Shown: positions 54,081 to 62,277 of the stretch, piece by piece
How the letters are laid out: each line of letters opens with the position of its first letter
Position numbering within the stretch: the first letter of the stretch is position 1
Origin: Candidatus Fimimorpha excrementavium
GTDB taxonomy: Bacteria; Bacillota; Clostridia; Lachnospirales; Lachnospiraceae
Assembly: GCA_018710785.1 (NCBI GenBank)
Contig: DVJD01000093.1
Span: 1-64,000 of the forward strand
Length of the DNA stretch: 64,000 nt
Reading direction: 5' to 3'
Translations under genes and position numbers: made by a program
Notes under the pieces: generated by a model
Database searches by the model: none
Told to the model about the DNA's origin: nothing
What the model saw: the letters and a program-made list of their open reading frames with translations, nothing else

Positions 54081-56993
54081 TTATTCTACAGACAGATGAA
54101 GCTCTTCCCGCTTCCTCGTCAGTTCCTGATTGATGTCCTTGATGTTCAGATAGAGGGACTCCCTCGGATTGGCATTTTCTGATACCACATCATTGAAGGA
54201 ATACTGAACCATACGGGTCGTCATATAATTTCCAGGCACAGCCGGGATACCGACGGTATTCTCAAACTGCTTTAAAAGAGCGTCCAATTCGGTGTTGCTC
54301 CATGGAAGCTGCTTCAGCACTTCCGGATCGGCGGCCGCATACCGCGCCGACGTCCCCATCAGAGCTTCCAGTGAATTGGCAAAATCGAGCTGTGCGTCTG
54401 TTCCCGTCCACCATTTGAGAAATTCCCACGCCGCATCCTGTTTTTCACTCTGCGCCATGATGGTAGCCTGAACGGTATCCACGATAAATTTCTGGTCAAC
54501 GGTTCCATCTTCTTTTTCCGTACCGAGTACCGGCGAAAAACTCCAAAGTCCTTTGATCTCCGGAGCAAAGATCTCCAACTGGCAAAATGTCGTGTAATTC
54601 GTGATTCCCACGGGGATTTCTCCTGCGCGGAACCGGTTTGTGAAATCCACCTGGACATCCAGGCCGTAGCTGGTAAAGTAATCCGTATAATCCTTAAAGG
54701 CTTCCATCGCTCCGTCCTCTGCCAGACCGCTCTCTATCCCATAATCCTTTCCTTCTCCCAGATAGACATCCCCTCCGTTCTGCAGTACCATGGACAGGTA
54801 AAGGTTCATATTATACGCAATCGTGGACGAACCGATGCTGGCCTCTGTCTGCTGTACATTGGGAATATATACGTTATAGTTATTCTTCTGCAGATCGGGT
54901 ATGATCTCAATCAGCTCATCCCAGGTTTGGGGAATTTCCAGTCCCAATTCTTCCAGAATATCATTTCTCGTAAAAAGCATCATAAAAGTAGCCTGTTCCG
55001 GCAGCCCATATACTCCGCCCTGGAATGACGCCGCATCCAGAGTGCTTTGATAGAACCTTTCGCTGGCTTCTTCATATCCGCTAAGCCCCGTTAAATCCAC
55101 GACTGCATCACGCATGGCAAAATCCTGCAGGGTGGATTGGGCCAGTCCAATCACCACATCCGGCCCATTGCCCGCCAGTGCGGCGCGAAGCACCACGTCC
55201 ACTGGGATCAACTGCAGATTTACTTTGATCCCGGATTCCGGAGTAAAGGTTTCATCAATCATATTCTGTACAATCTGCGCCTGCTCCCGTCCATAGGACG
55301 CCATCCATACTTTGATCGTCGTATCATCCGAATCGGAAGTCTCCTCTGTAATCTGACTGGAATCTACAAAAAATGTGGAAAGAAAACGGACGGTTCCATT
55401 GGCAAGACCATCCCAAAAAGAATCCTGCGCCTTCGGAAGCGCGCCGTCAGGGGAAGAGATGACAATGCTGTCCAGCTCCAGAGGCATGCTCGCCACATTC
55501 ACCAGCCATGTGCCGATGGCGGATATGTTATTTTTTAACTGGGCCAGCTCACTGGTGACACTCTCCGGATCGTCCGCCAGCCAGGAGGCCTCCAGGGCCA
55601 TCTTTTCCAGCAGACTCGTATTCTCTCCCTTTTCTCCTGTAATCGCCACAATATCGTCCACTGCCTGATATAACTTCCCGCTCTGTTCGGCCATGTTCGA
55701 ACTGAAGTCAGGGATTTTCTCCGCAATCTCGTAATCAATAAACTTGTCCGGCGCCTGTCCGGTCAGCCGTACCACATCCAGGTAGGACTGATTCAATACC
55801 TTCATGCTCTCTTCCACACGGCTGATAATGCTCCCCATGGGACCCATGACGTTTTCCAGCGTAATCGTGTTTTCTCCTTCCTGCAGATAAAACAGATACG
55901 GCTCTCCCTGGCTGTCTGCCACCGTATAGTAATTCATCCCGCTGGTGAAGGAAAACCCGACGGCATTTACTTCTTTATACGGAACTTTTCCATTGATATA
56001 CAGTCTGCGGTAAGACGTCACCCCCCTGTTGATATTCTGTCTCCCCTTAAACGTCAGGGAATACAGACCTTCTTTTTCCACTTGCACCTTCCATGATATC
56101 GAATCTCCGGGCTGCGCCCAGTTTTCCGCGCCAATGGTATTATATAAAATATGGTAGGGATGGTAGGGAACGAGATTACTGTCGGAATAATTCTTCTGTA
56201 TATTGATGGAAGAAGAACTCTTAATAATCCCGGTCGTCATCCCTTCCGCTCTCTCCGCCTGGCCAAACACGGCATCCCCTTCATATACCGGATACTTCGA
56301 TTTCAGTTCCCCTATTGCTTCTTCATATCCCAAAGGCGCAGAGGCTGCACAAAAAGTCAGCGACGTAAACTCCAGCGGCTCTTTGATTACTTCAAAGGAG
56401 ATGGTGTGACTTCCCTTTTCCAGATAAAATAAAAGCGGCCCGTTGTTTCTCCGATTGTATCCTTCCAAAAACCATTTGGTATCGGCGTAAACTTCCAGCG
56501 CTTCCGGCCGGATCTCATTTTCATTCTTTTTTACAATCTCTTCATCCTGCCACCAGCGCTTGATTACCACCTGCGATAACGATTCGTAGGGAGTCTCACC
56601 GTCAATGCTGACCTTTCTCTGAATATCGGAAGTGGTCCCGGGCAGCGGGATATACCCCAGCTCCAAATTGTAAAATCCGGTTTCTTTGACATCGAAACTC
56701 CATGTAATCGTTCCCTCGTCTTCCGTCAGTATCCCTTCCTCGCCGACAGATGCCTCCATCCCGTCGGAAACCGTATACCGGTTCAGATCTACCTGGATGG
56801 TATCCTGGGCCATGCCGCCATCATAGTGATGTTCGTCCAAATAATTCTGATAATCTTCTTCAAACGACATCTCCACAGCAGCCGGTACCGCTCTTACATC
56901 CGCCGAACGTCCGTATGCCATCAGACCGCCCGCTGCTGCCGCCGCCACCAGGCAGACGGCTGCCAGTAAAATCCATTTTTTCTTTTTAACCAT
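54081..56993 (-). CDS. Solute-binding protein with N-terminal carbohydrate-binding-like domains
   Basis: A 970-residue protein. A membrane helix (residues about 7-27) without a lipobox anchors it. Two similar beta-sandwich regions follow (about 90-210, KETGFYNLELGYIPLP; and about 275-400, EKEGLYSLTFKGRQNIN), resembling CBM6/CBM35-type modules. A helical linker (400-520) leads to a complete CUT1 binding domain (about 570-960; TIKVWMASYGREQAQIVQ; NGPDVVIGLAQS; AAWEFLKWWTG). Usual binding proteins are 420-560 residues, so the extension of over 500 is unusual. The start at 56993 follows AAAGGA. Confidence 0.85.
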   Translation of the reverse strand: MVKKKKWILLAAVCLVAAAAAGGLMAYGRSADVRAVPAAVEMSFEEDYQNYLDEHHYDGGMAQDTIQVDLNRYTVSDGMEASVGEEGILTEDEGTITWSFDVKETGFYNLELGYIPLPGTTSDIQRKVSIDGETPYESLSQVVIKRWWQDEEIVKKNENEIRPEALEVYADTKWFLEGYNRRNNGPLLFYLEKGSHTISFEVIKEPLEFTSLTFCAASAPLGYEEAIGELKSKYPVYEGDAVFGQAERAEGMTTGIIKSSSSINIQKNYSDSNLVPYHPYHILYNTIGAENWAQPGDSISWKVQVEKEGLYSLTFKGRQNINRGVTSYRRLYINGKVPYKEVNAVGFSFTSGMNYYTVADSQGEPYLFYLQEGENTITLENVMGPMGSIISRVEESMKVLNQSYLDVVRLTGQAPDKFIDYEIAEKIPDFSSNMAEQSGKLYQAVDDIVAITGEKGENTSLLEKMALEASWLADDPESVTSELAQLKNNISAIGTWLVNVASMPLELDSIVISSPDGALPKAQDSFWDGLANGTVRFLSTFFVDSSQITEETSDSDDTTIKVWMASYGREQAQIVQNMIDETFTPESGIKVNLQLIPVDVVLRAALAGNGPDVVIGLAQSTLQDFAMRDAVVDLTGLSGYEEASERFYQSTLDAASFQGGVYGLPEQATFMMLFTRNDILEELGLEIPQTWDELIEIIPDLQKNNYNVYIPNVQQTEASIGSSTIAYNMNLYLSMVLQNGGDVYLGEGKDYGIESGLAEDGAMEAFKDYTDYFTSYGLDVQVDFTNRFRAGEIPVGITNYTTFCQLEIFAPEIKGLWSFSPVLGTEKEDGTVDQKFIVDTVQATIMAQSEKQDAAWEFLKWWTGTDAQLDFANSLEALMGTSARYAAADPEVLKQLPWSNTELDALLKQFENTVGIPAVPGNYMTTRMVQYSFNDVVSENANPRESLYLNIKDINQELTRKREELHLSVE

Positions 56994-57041
56994 GGGTGTG
57001 ATTTTCCTTTCCCTATGCTGGATAGTAATTTTACGAAGAAA

Positions 57042-57085
57042 ACGAGGATGCTGCACCTCCTTTTCCACTCCTGCAGCACCCTCGT
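57042..57085 (-). terminator. Intra-operon hairpin between the two binding-protein genes
   Basis: ACGAGGATGCTGCA (57042-57055) pairs with TGCAGCACCCTCGT (57072-57085) over 14 bp with one G-U pair. On the minus strand it is followed by TTTTCTT. It lies 10 bases after the first binding-protein stop, a likely leaky terminator that lowers downstream expression. Confidence 0.7.
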
Positions 57086-57095
57086 CCCATGAAGA

Positions 57096-59207
57096 CTATT
57101 CGTCGCTCTCCGACTCTACCGTAACGTTCAGCGTTGCGGTACTTTCATTTCCGGCATAGTCCTTAACGGTAATAACCACTTCGTACGTACCGGGGGTAGT
57201 CGTATCCAATTGAGATAGATCGGCTTCTATATTGTCGCTGACATCCAGCCCATCGGCATCCACAGCCGAAGCAATATAGGTGCCCTTCCAGGTAATGGTG
57301 GACGCATCGGTATCCACGGCGATGGCCGGCAGTTCTTCCACAGCCGTAATCACAGGCGGTTCTGTATTTGCCGCATCATAGACGATTACGCTGAGGCTTC
57401 CTTCTCCTTCATTCCCGGCGCTGTCTGCCATAGTTGCGGTGACTGCATTCTCATATTTACCAGGAACGGTGAAGTCTATTTCTCCATTGACTGTAATCTC
57501 GGCATTGTTGATATCGAGGGCTCCGTCCACAGCGTCCTCCACGGTAAAGTACTGGCTCCAGTCCACTTCATCTCCATTGGTTCCCGTCGGAAGCACCGCA
57601 TTCGTCACGGTAAACTCCGGCGGACGGTTGTCTTTTACTTCATCGCTCTGCAGAATGGATTCCATATCGGATATTTTATTCGTAAACTCCGACATGTTGG
57701 CCTGAATCGCCACATCATACGAACTCATCCCGTCAACACCGTAAAGCGATTTTCCAAGGATGGTATCCCACGGCACGCGAAGCCCCAAAAGATCCGCATA
57801 ATCCGGCACCAGATGATTGGTTATGTAGGTAAAGCATTCCACCAGGTCGTCGCCGTACGTCTCATTGTAAATATCAAGTCCCAGCGTCGCCAGTTCCGTC
57901 ACTGCGTTCTGCTCTTTGTAATCTTTTATGCTGTCCACGCCGCCGAGCGCTTTATAATAGGTCTGCCAGTACAGTTTGAACGCTTTCAGCGCCAGCTCTG
58001 TCTTTTCCTCATCCACACCTTTTAAAACGCCTACGCTGTCTCCCAGGGTAATTACCTGTCCATACGCCGGATCTTCCAGCTCCATATCATCCGGCCTTGG
58101 CCAGGGCACGATACCGATGCTCTCTCCCCGCTCCGAGCAGGCGGAAGCATTGCCGCCGATCAGCCAGTCCGGAGAATCGGTAAATACCGTCCCGCCCAGG
58201 GAGAAATCGCCTGAAGCGGTGGTCCAGGATGGCGTGAACTGATCCTCATACACACCCGGATCGGTCAAAAGTCCCTTCTCCATCAGATCTGTAATATAGG
58301 CAACTCCCTCCAGGGATCCTTCGCTGTCCACCGCCAGTCCGTCGGAACCATAGATGGCTCCTCCCGCCGCATACATGGCCGACAGCCCTGCAAACCGATA
58401 ATCCGTCTCATAGGCCTGGATGGTGTCATGCACACATCCATCGGGCGCCTGGGTGCTTCCATAATAAGCCTGAATCTTTTCCAGATAATCGGTAAAGGTA
58501 CTCCAGGTCCACTCTCCGTCCAGGAACAGATCCATGGGATAAATGGTGTTGCCCTCCTCATCCTTTAAAGAATCCACCTGTTCAATCATACTGATATTAA
58601 AGACCAGCGGCCATCTCTGTTTAAACCGCACCGAACTGGACAGCAGATAATTGTGTCCATAAAGTTTGTCATACCACATCCAGGAAGACTCTTCATCCGA
58701 AAACAGATCCTCATAATCGTCCAACTGCTGCAAAACATTCTGCGCCAGGATTGTACCTTCTGCTCCGCCCCAGATAATGGCCAGATCACACACCGGATTT
58801 CCAGCCAGCACACTGGTCATCAGATCGTTCTGAACATCCCCGCTGTACTGCACAAATTCAAACTCCACATTCAGCTCTTGCTTTACGGCATCCAACGCCG
58901 CCAAAGCCGCCTGTCTCTCACTCTCCGCCATGGTATATTCCCCTGTCACTTCATCGACATAATTGGGGTCCAGTCCGTTGATCCAGTGAGTACCATACCG
59001 AATTACAGTGGGTTCGCCGTCTAAAACGGCATTTTCCTCCTCCGATCCCTCTTCCTTCGTCCCATCCGATTCCGCCTTTGTCTGCGCCGCGGATTCACTT
59101 CCGCTCTCACCCGCACTTTCCGCAGTCGGTCCACTTCCGCTGCTGCACCCGGTAAGGGAAGCCAACAGACACATACTCACAATTAAGGCTGCGTTTCGTT
59201 TTCTCAT
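57096..59207 (-). CDS. Solute-binding lipoprotein with C-terminal Ig-like (DUF5011-type) domains
   Basis: A 703-residue lipoprotein. The signal peptide ends in a lipobox (SLTGCSS, cysteine 21), and a Ser/Glu-rich linker runs to about residue 65. The binding domain spans about 70-520 (AGNPVCDLAIIWGGAEG; SSVRFKQRWPLVFNIS). Two C-terminal Ig-like domains follow (about 535-700; PGKYENAVTATMADSAGNEG and PGTYEVVITVKDYAGNES), the pattern of DUF5011/HYR modules seen in adhesive proteins. It is promoter-proximal in the operon. The Ig tail probably spaces or docks the binding domain at the wall. AAGGAGG precedes the start. Confidence 0.9.
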   Translation of the reverse strand: MRKRNAALIVSMCLLASLTGCSSGSGPTAESAGESGSESAAQTKAESDGTKEEGSEEENAVLDGEPTVIRYGTHWINGLDPNYVDEVTGEYTMAESERQAALAALDAVKQELNVEFEFVQYSGDVQNDLMTSVLAGNPVCDLAIIWGGAEGTILAQNVLQQLDDYEDLFSDEESSWMWYDKLYGHNYLLSSSVRFKQRWPLVFNISMIEQVDSLKDEEGNTIYPMDLFLDGEWTWSTFTDYLEKIQAYYGSTQAPDGCVHDTIQAYETDYRFAGLSAMYAAGGAIYGSDGLAVDSEGSLEGVAYITDLMEKGLLTDPGVYEDQFTPSWTTASGDFSLGGTVFTDSPDWLIGGNASACSERGESIGIVPWPRPDDMELEDPAYGQVITLGDSVGVLKGVDEEKTELALKAFKLYWQTYYKALGGVDSIKDYKEQNAVTELATLGLDIYNETYGDDLVECFTYITNHLVPDYADLLGLRVPWDTILGKSLYGVDGMSSYDVAIQANMSEFTNKISDMESILQSDEVKDNRPPEFTVTNAVLPTGTNGDEVDWSQYFTVEDAVDGALDINNAEITVNGEIDFTVPGKYENAVTATMADSAGNEGEGSLSVIVYDAANTEPPVITAVEELPAIAVDTDASTITWKGTYIASAVDADGLDVSDNIEADLSQLDTTTPGTYEVVITVKDYAGNESTATLNVTVESESDE

Positions 59208-59239
59208 GGTTTTCCTCCTTTTTACTTTATTACTATTTT

Positions 59240-59253
59240 TGAAAGCGGTTTCA
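59240..59253. promoter_or_regulatory. LacI/CcpA-type operator O1 (full cre consensus)
   Basis: TGAAAGCGGTTTCA matches every position of the cre consensus TGWAANCGNTNWCA and covers the presumed transcription start of the large operon. It may bind the local LacI regulator, CcpA, or both. Confidence 0.8.
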
Positions 59254-59260
59254 TATTTTG

Positions 59261-59289
59261 ATTGTAATCATTCATTGGTGCTTTGTCAA
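59261..59289 (-). promoter_or_regulatory. Promoter of the double-importer operon
   Basis: On the minus strand, TTGACA (59284-59289) and TACAAT (59261-59266) are separated by 17 bases. Start is expected near 59254, abutting operator O1, with a leader of about 47 bases. Confidence 0.85.
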
Positions 59290-59298
59290 TAACTTTTT

Positions 59299-59312
59299 TG
59301 CAATCGTTTTCA
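59299..59312. promoter_or_regulatory. LacI/CcpA-type operator O2
   Basis: TGCAATCGTTTTCA matches the cre consensus at 13 of 14 positions and lies just upstream of the -35 box. Confidence 0.6.
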
Positions 59313-59403
59313 TTTTTATATACATTTTTTACATTACAATTTATTATTTCGTTGTATTAATAGTCGTTTTTTCATATTATTTTCTATTTTTATATATATT
59401 TTA

Positions 59404-59417
59404 AGAAATCGCTTTCA
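59404..59417. promoter_or_regulatory. LacI/CcpA-type operator O3
   Basis: AGAAATCGCTTTCA matches the cre consensus at 13 of 14 positions, about 160 bases from O1, a spacing that would allow DNA looping. The surrounding 59320-59540 stretch is very AT-rich and holds no gene. Confidence 0.55.
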
Positions 59418-59543
59418 CAAATAAATCTTGTTTTTTTCATTCTTTATTTACATTCTATACGTTGTATGACATAAAACTGTCTCCTGAAAATATATATGAC
59501 AATAAAAAAATACGTCCATTGTATTACCTTTAAACAAAAAACA

Positions 59544-59639
59544 GGACTGTCAGGAGATACCTCATTTCTACATAATATCATTCCGGCCTATACGACCATG
59601 CCCAATATCATATAAGAAACATTCGCTTCCCGACAGTCC
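59544..59639 (-). terminator. Possible terminator of the LacI gene
   Basis: GGACTGTC (59544-59551) pairs with GACAGTCC (59632-59639) with an 80-base loop. On the minus strand it is followed by GTTTTTTG. It lies about 180 bases after the LacI stop. The long loop makes this tentative. Confidence 0.4.
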
Positions 59640-59820
59640 CATTTTTGCATTAAACGCAAACAATGGACCTTTTATCATACACATTTTCCGGCTGCCCCTC
59701 TCTCGGACTGCATCGGATTTTCTTTCCATTTTACGATTTCATATCCTCAATTACCAGACACATAAGCGGAATGGAGAAACAGAGACAAAGCAAAAAACAT
59801 GCCATTACTGCCTGATGAGA

Positions 59821-60897
59821 CTACATGTCTCCCGGCAAAAGGCGTCTGACTGGGACAGTCTCAAGGCCACTCCTCCGAGCAGCCTGACTGGACTCCCGGA
59901 TCATCAGCGACGGCTCCACCAACTGCACAATCGGCGTCTCCCGTTTCTCCAAAACCGCAATCACAGTCGTTATCAGCATTTTTGCAAATAGATCATAATT
60001 ATAATCAATACTTGTCAGCTTCGGCATCGCCATATTGCAGATGTACGTATTATCATAGCTTACAATGGAGACATCCTTCGGAACGCAAAGTCCATGCTCC
60101 GCAAGGCTTCCCATCACACCCAACGCTGCAAAATCATTTATGGCAATCACAGCCGTCGGAATCTGGCCGTTTTCCAGCAGCTTATTCATATGCTCATATC
60201 CCGTCTCATAATCGTAACCGCCAAAGTTTTCACCAAATTCTTTTCTGTAAGGGATCTGATGTTTTGCCAGTATCTGTTTATACCTCTGGCGCTTCTCAAA
60301 CGTGGACGCCACCTCTTTGTAACCGCCAATAATCGCAATATCTCTATGGTTTAAACCAATCAGATGATTCATAATCAAATCCATACTTTTTATGGCGTCA
60401 ATCCGCACCTGACGGCAGGAAGTACCATCCAGCTTTCCGGTGATGACAATCGGAATATTATTGGATACCTGATTGACTTTTTCCACAAACCGTTCGTTGG
60501 AATTTAAGTCATCGACCCTTCCTCCCACCAGGATAATCGCATCCACTCGCTGTTCTTCCAATACATTTAACTGTGTCTCTTCCGTCTCCTGCCTGCTCAA
60601 TGAATTTTGAAGAAAAAGGGAATATCCATGCGCCAGCGCGGTCTGCTCACACGCCACAAAAAGATTCGCATAAAAAGGATTTCTGATATCCGCCATAATG
60701 ACTCCTATGATCTTTCTCTTGGTTTCAGACAATCCTCTGGCCAATGCGTTGGGACGGAAATTGTATTTTTCAATTACCTCCAGTATCTTTTTCTTCTTTT
60801 CCGGGCGTACATTCGCATTGTTCGTCAATACCCTTGAAACAGTAGCAGCAGATACCCCCGCCTCCTTTGCAATGTCATATATTGTTTTTTTCGGCAT
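59821..60897 (-). CDS. LacI-family transcriptional regulator
   Basis: A 358-residue LacI repressor. The N-terminal helix-turn-helix and hinge are complete (TIYDIAKEAGVSAATVSRVL, then RPNALARGLSETKRKIIGV). A periplasmic-binding-protein-like sugar domain follows (IMADIRNPFYANLF; VIAINDFAALGVMGSLAEHG; VSIVSYDNT). The start at 60897 has GGAAG nine bases upstream. It sits directly upstream of the double-importer operon, whose promoter has three LacI-type operators, so it is the probable repressor and specificity sensor of that operon. Confidence 0.93.
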   Translation of the reverse strand: MPKKTIYDIAKEAGVSAATVSRVLTNNANVRPEKKKKILEVIEKYNFRPNALARGLSETKRKIIGVIMADIRNPFYANLFVACEQTALAHGYSLFLQNSLSRQETEETQLNVLEEQRVDAIILVGGRVDDLNSNERFVEKVNQVSNNIPIVITGKLDGTSCRQVRIDAIKSMDLIMNHLIGLNHRDIAIIGGYKEVASTFEKRQRYKQILAKHQIPYRKEFGENFGGYDYETGYEHMNKLLENGQIPTAVIAINDFAALGVMGSLAEHGLCVPKDVSIVSYDNTYICNMAMPKLTSIDYNYDLFAKMLITTVIAVLEKRETPIVQLVEPSLMIRESSQAARRSGLETVPVRRLLPGDM

Positions 60898-60952
60898 TTC
60901 TGTTATCTTCCATCTTTCCATTGATTTCATATAAAATGTGAATATGGTACTC

Positions 60953-60981
60953 ATTATAAATCAAATGGCGGGGTTTGTCAA
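60953..60981 (-). promoter_or_regulatory. Consensus promoter of the LacI gene
   Basis: Perfect TTGACA (60976-60981) and TATAAT (60953-60958), 17 bases apart on the minus strand. No operator-like repeat overlaps it, so the regulator may be made constitutively. Confidence 0.88.
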
Positions 60982-61110
60982 AAAGGGGGGGATATTCTAT
61001 GTCGCCGCGCTGAGCTACCAGACTATTGAAGCAACAGAAAATTTCCCAGCCTCTTTCCCCGACAGCAAAAATTCCTCTTAGAAACAATCATACTACAAAC
61101 CATTTCTCCT

Positions 61111-61698
61111 CTAAAACATATCCTGATCTTCGTTCCATTCCCTGATGTATGCCTCAAGTTTTCTGTCCACCCATGTATCCAAGACCACCAGTCCCCATGC
61201 AAAAGCCATGCCGATCACCGGCATCACAGCGCAGACCGGCAGAAGCGTTTCTATCGAAGGAATATCTCCACCTTTTTCTGTCCATACCCACATGAGATAT
61301 GCCACGCTGACCGCCATGTGAGCGATAACAAATGGCCGTCCCCCTCTCCCCATCTGTCTTCGCAGCAGATATGCCAGAATCCCATTGGCCGTAATGATCT
61401 GTGATGTGAGAAACCATGGAGACATGCGATACCATTCCATCCACGTCAGGAATGATATCATGAAAACGATCTGGATTCCTTCATAAAACCAGTCAGCGGC
61501 AAAATCCTTCCACATCAGATAAAAAAGTCCCGATCCAAGGGATAAAACCATGGTACTCAGTATAAACATATTTTGTTCTATCTCATACGGAACACTTGGA
61601 ACATCAAAAATCTGAACCTTTACATAATAGGCCATGGACAGTATCAGAAAAAACACAACCGCCCAGGCGAGTAATTTTTCCATAAATTTCAAAATCAT
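61111..61698 (-). CDS. Hypothetical polytopic membrane protein
   Basis: A 195-residue protein with about six hydrophobic helices (LLAWAVVFFLILSMAYYV; NMFILSTMVLSLGSGLFYLM; IVFMISFLTWMEWY; later three more) and a charged C-terminal tail. It is rich in Trp and Met. AAAGGA seven bases upstream supports the start. No family was recognised. It stands alone between the LacI gene and the right-edge operon. Confidence 0.72.
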   Translation of the reverse strand: MILKFMEKLLAWAVVFFLILSMAYYVKVQIFDVPSVPYEIEQNMFILSTMVLSLGSGLFYLMWKDFAADWFYEGIQIVFMISFLTWMEWYRMSPWFLTSQIITANGILAYLLRRQMGRGGRPFVIAHMAVSVAYLMWVWTEKGGDIPSIETLLPVCAVMPVIGMAFAWGLVVLDTWVDRKLEAYIREWNEDQDMF

Positions 61699-61943
61699 AA
61701 ATATCCTTTCTAAACTTTCATGTCCGCTGATGCGGATGTTACCAGAGATAAAAGCCCATCGGATTGCTCCACGCGTTGCGTTCCAGCAATCCGTCCCGTA
61801 TTCGCAATCCGGCCTGTCGGCTTACTGCTACAGCAGAACGTATCTACACCTCTTTTTTCTTCCATTCTTTTGAGAACCGCGGCCTCTGATCTCTTTTCAG
61901 CGTGAAACCTGCGCCGCGGTCCTCGTCTTCCTCTAAAGGAACA
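61699..61943. other. Intergenic region, no gene seen
   Basis: 245 bases with a GC-rich inverted repeat, GAACCGCGGC (near 61874) with GCCGCGGTCC (near 61911). It lies just after the stop of the small protein gene and is not followed by a clear U-tract. Nothing else was seen. Confidence 0.35.
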
Positions 61944-62189
61944 TCACATCATTTCTTTCTTGACGTATTTGATATAGAGGGGAATTTTTTCTATCGTCTT
62001 ATTCAGTCTTGGATTTCTGTCCCATCTGTGAAAAGCTCTTAATTCGTTCATGGTCTTTTGATATCGGAAATAGCGGTAAACATCTTTGGTAAATTTCTGG
62101 GTAAACAGGTAATAACTTCTTCTGTCCATAATCAGGTAAAAATGAAGCGCGTCTTTTGTTTTTTTGATTTCAATTTTTTCTCGGCTCAT
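61944..62189 (-). CDS. Small basic hypothetical protein
   Basis: An 81-residue, strongly basic, aromatic-rich protein (RRSYYLFTQKFTKDVYRYFRYQ). GGGAGG seven bases before the ATG at 62189 supports it. It follows the winged-helix gene after a hairpin. Small basic proteins of this kind are frequent in Clostridial integrative elements; no function can be given. Confidence 0.65.
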   Translation of the reverse strand: MSREKIEIKKTKDALHFYLIMDRRSYYLFTQKFTKDVYRYFRYQKTMNELRAFHRWDRNPRLNKTIEKIPLYIKYVKKEMM

Positions 62190-62214
62190 GGCATTTCCTC
62201 CCAATCGTAAAAAT

Positions 62215-62242
62215 GTAGTATCCGTTTCTCATCGGATACTAC
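62215..62242 (-). terminator. Terminator between the winged-helix and small-protein genes
   Basis: GTAGTATCCG pairs perfectly with CGGATACTAC with an eight-base loop. On the minus strand it is followed by ATTTTTA. It should end or attenuate the right-edge transcript. Confidence 0.7.
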
Positions 62243-62277
62243 AAATTTTACTGGATAGAAGCATCTTTTTCGATGGT

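Noticed and set aside
60995-61030. TAGCTCAG-containing sequence suggesting a tRNA
   Set aside because: No acceptor stem, anticodon arm or TTC loop could be paired around it.
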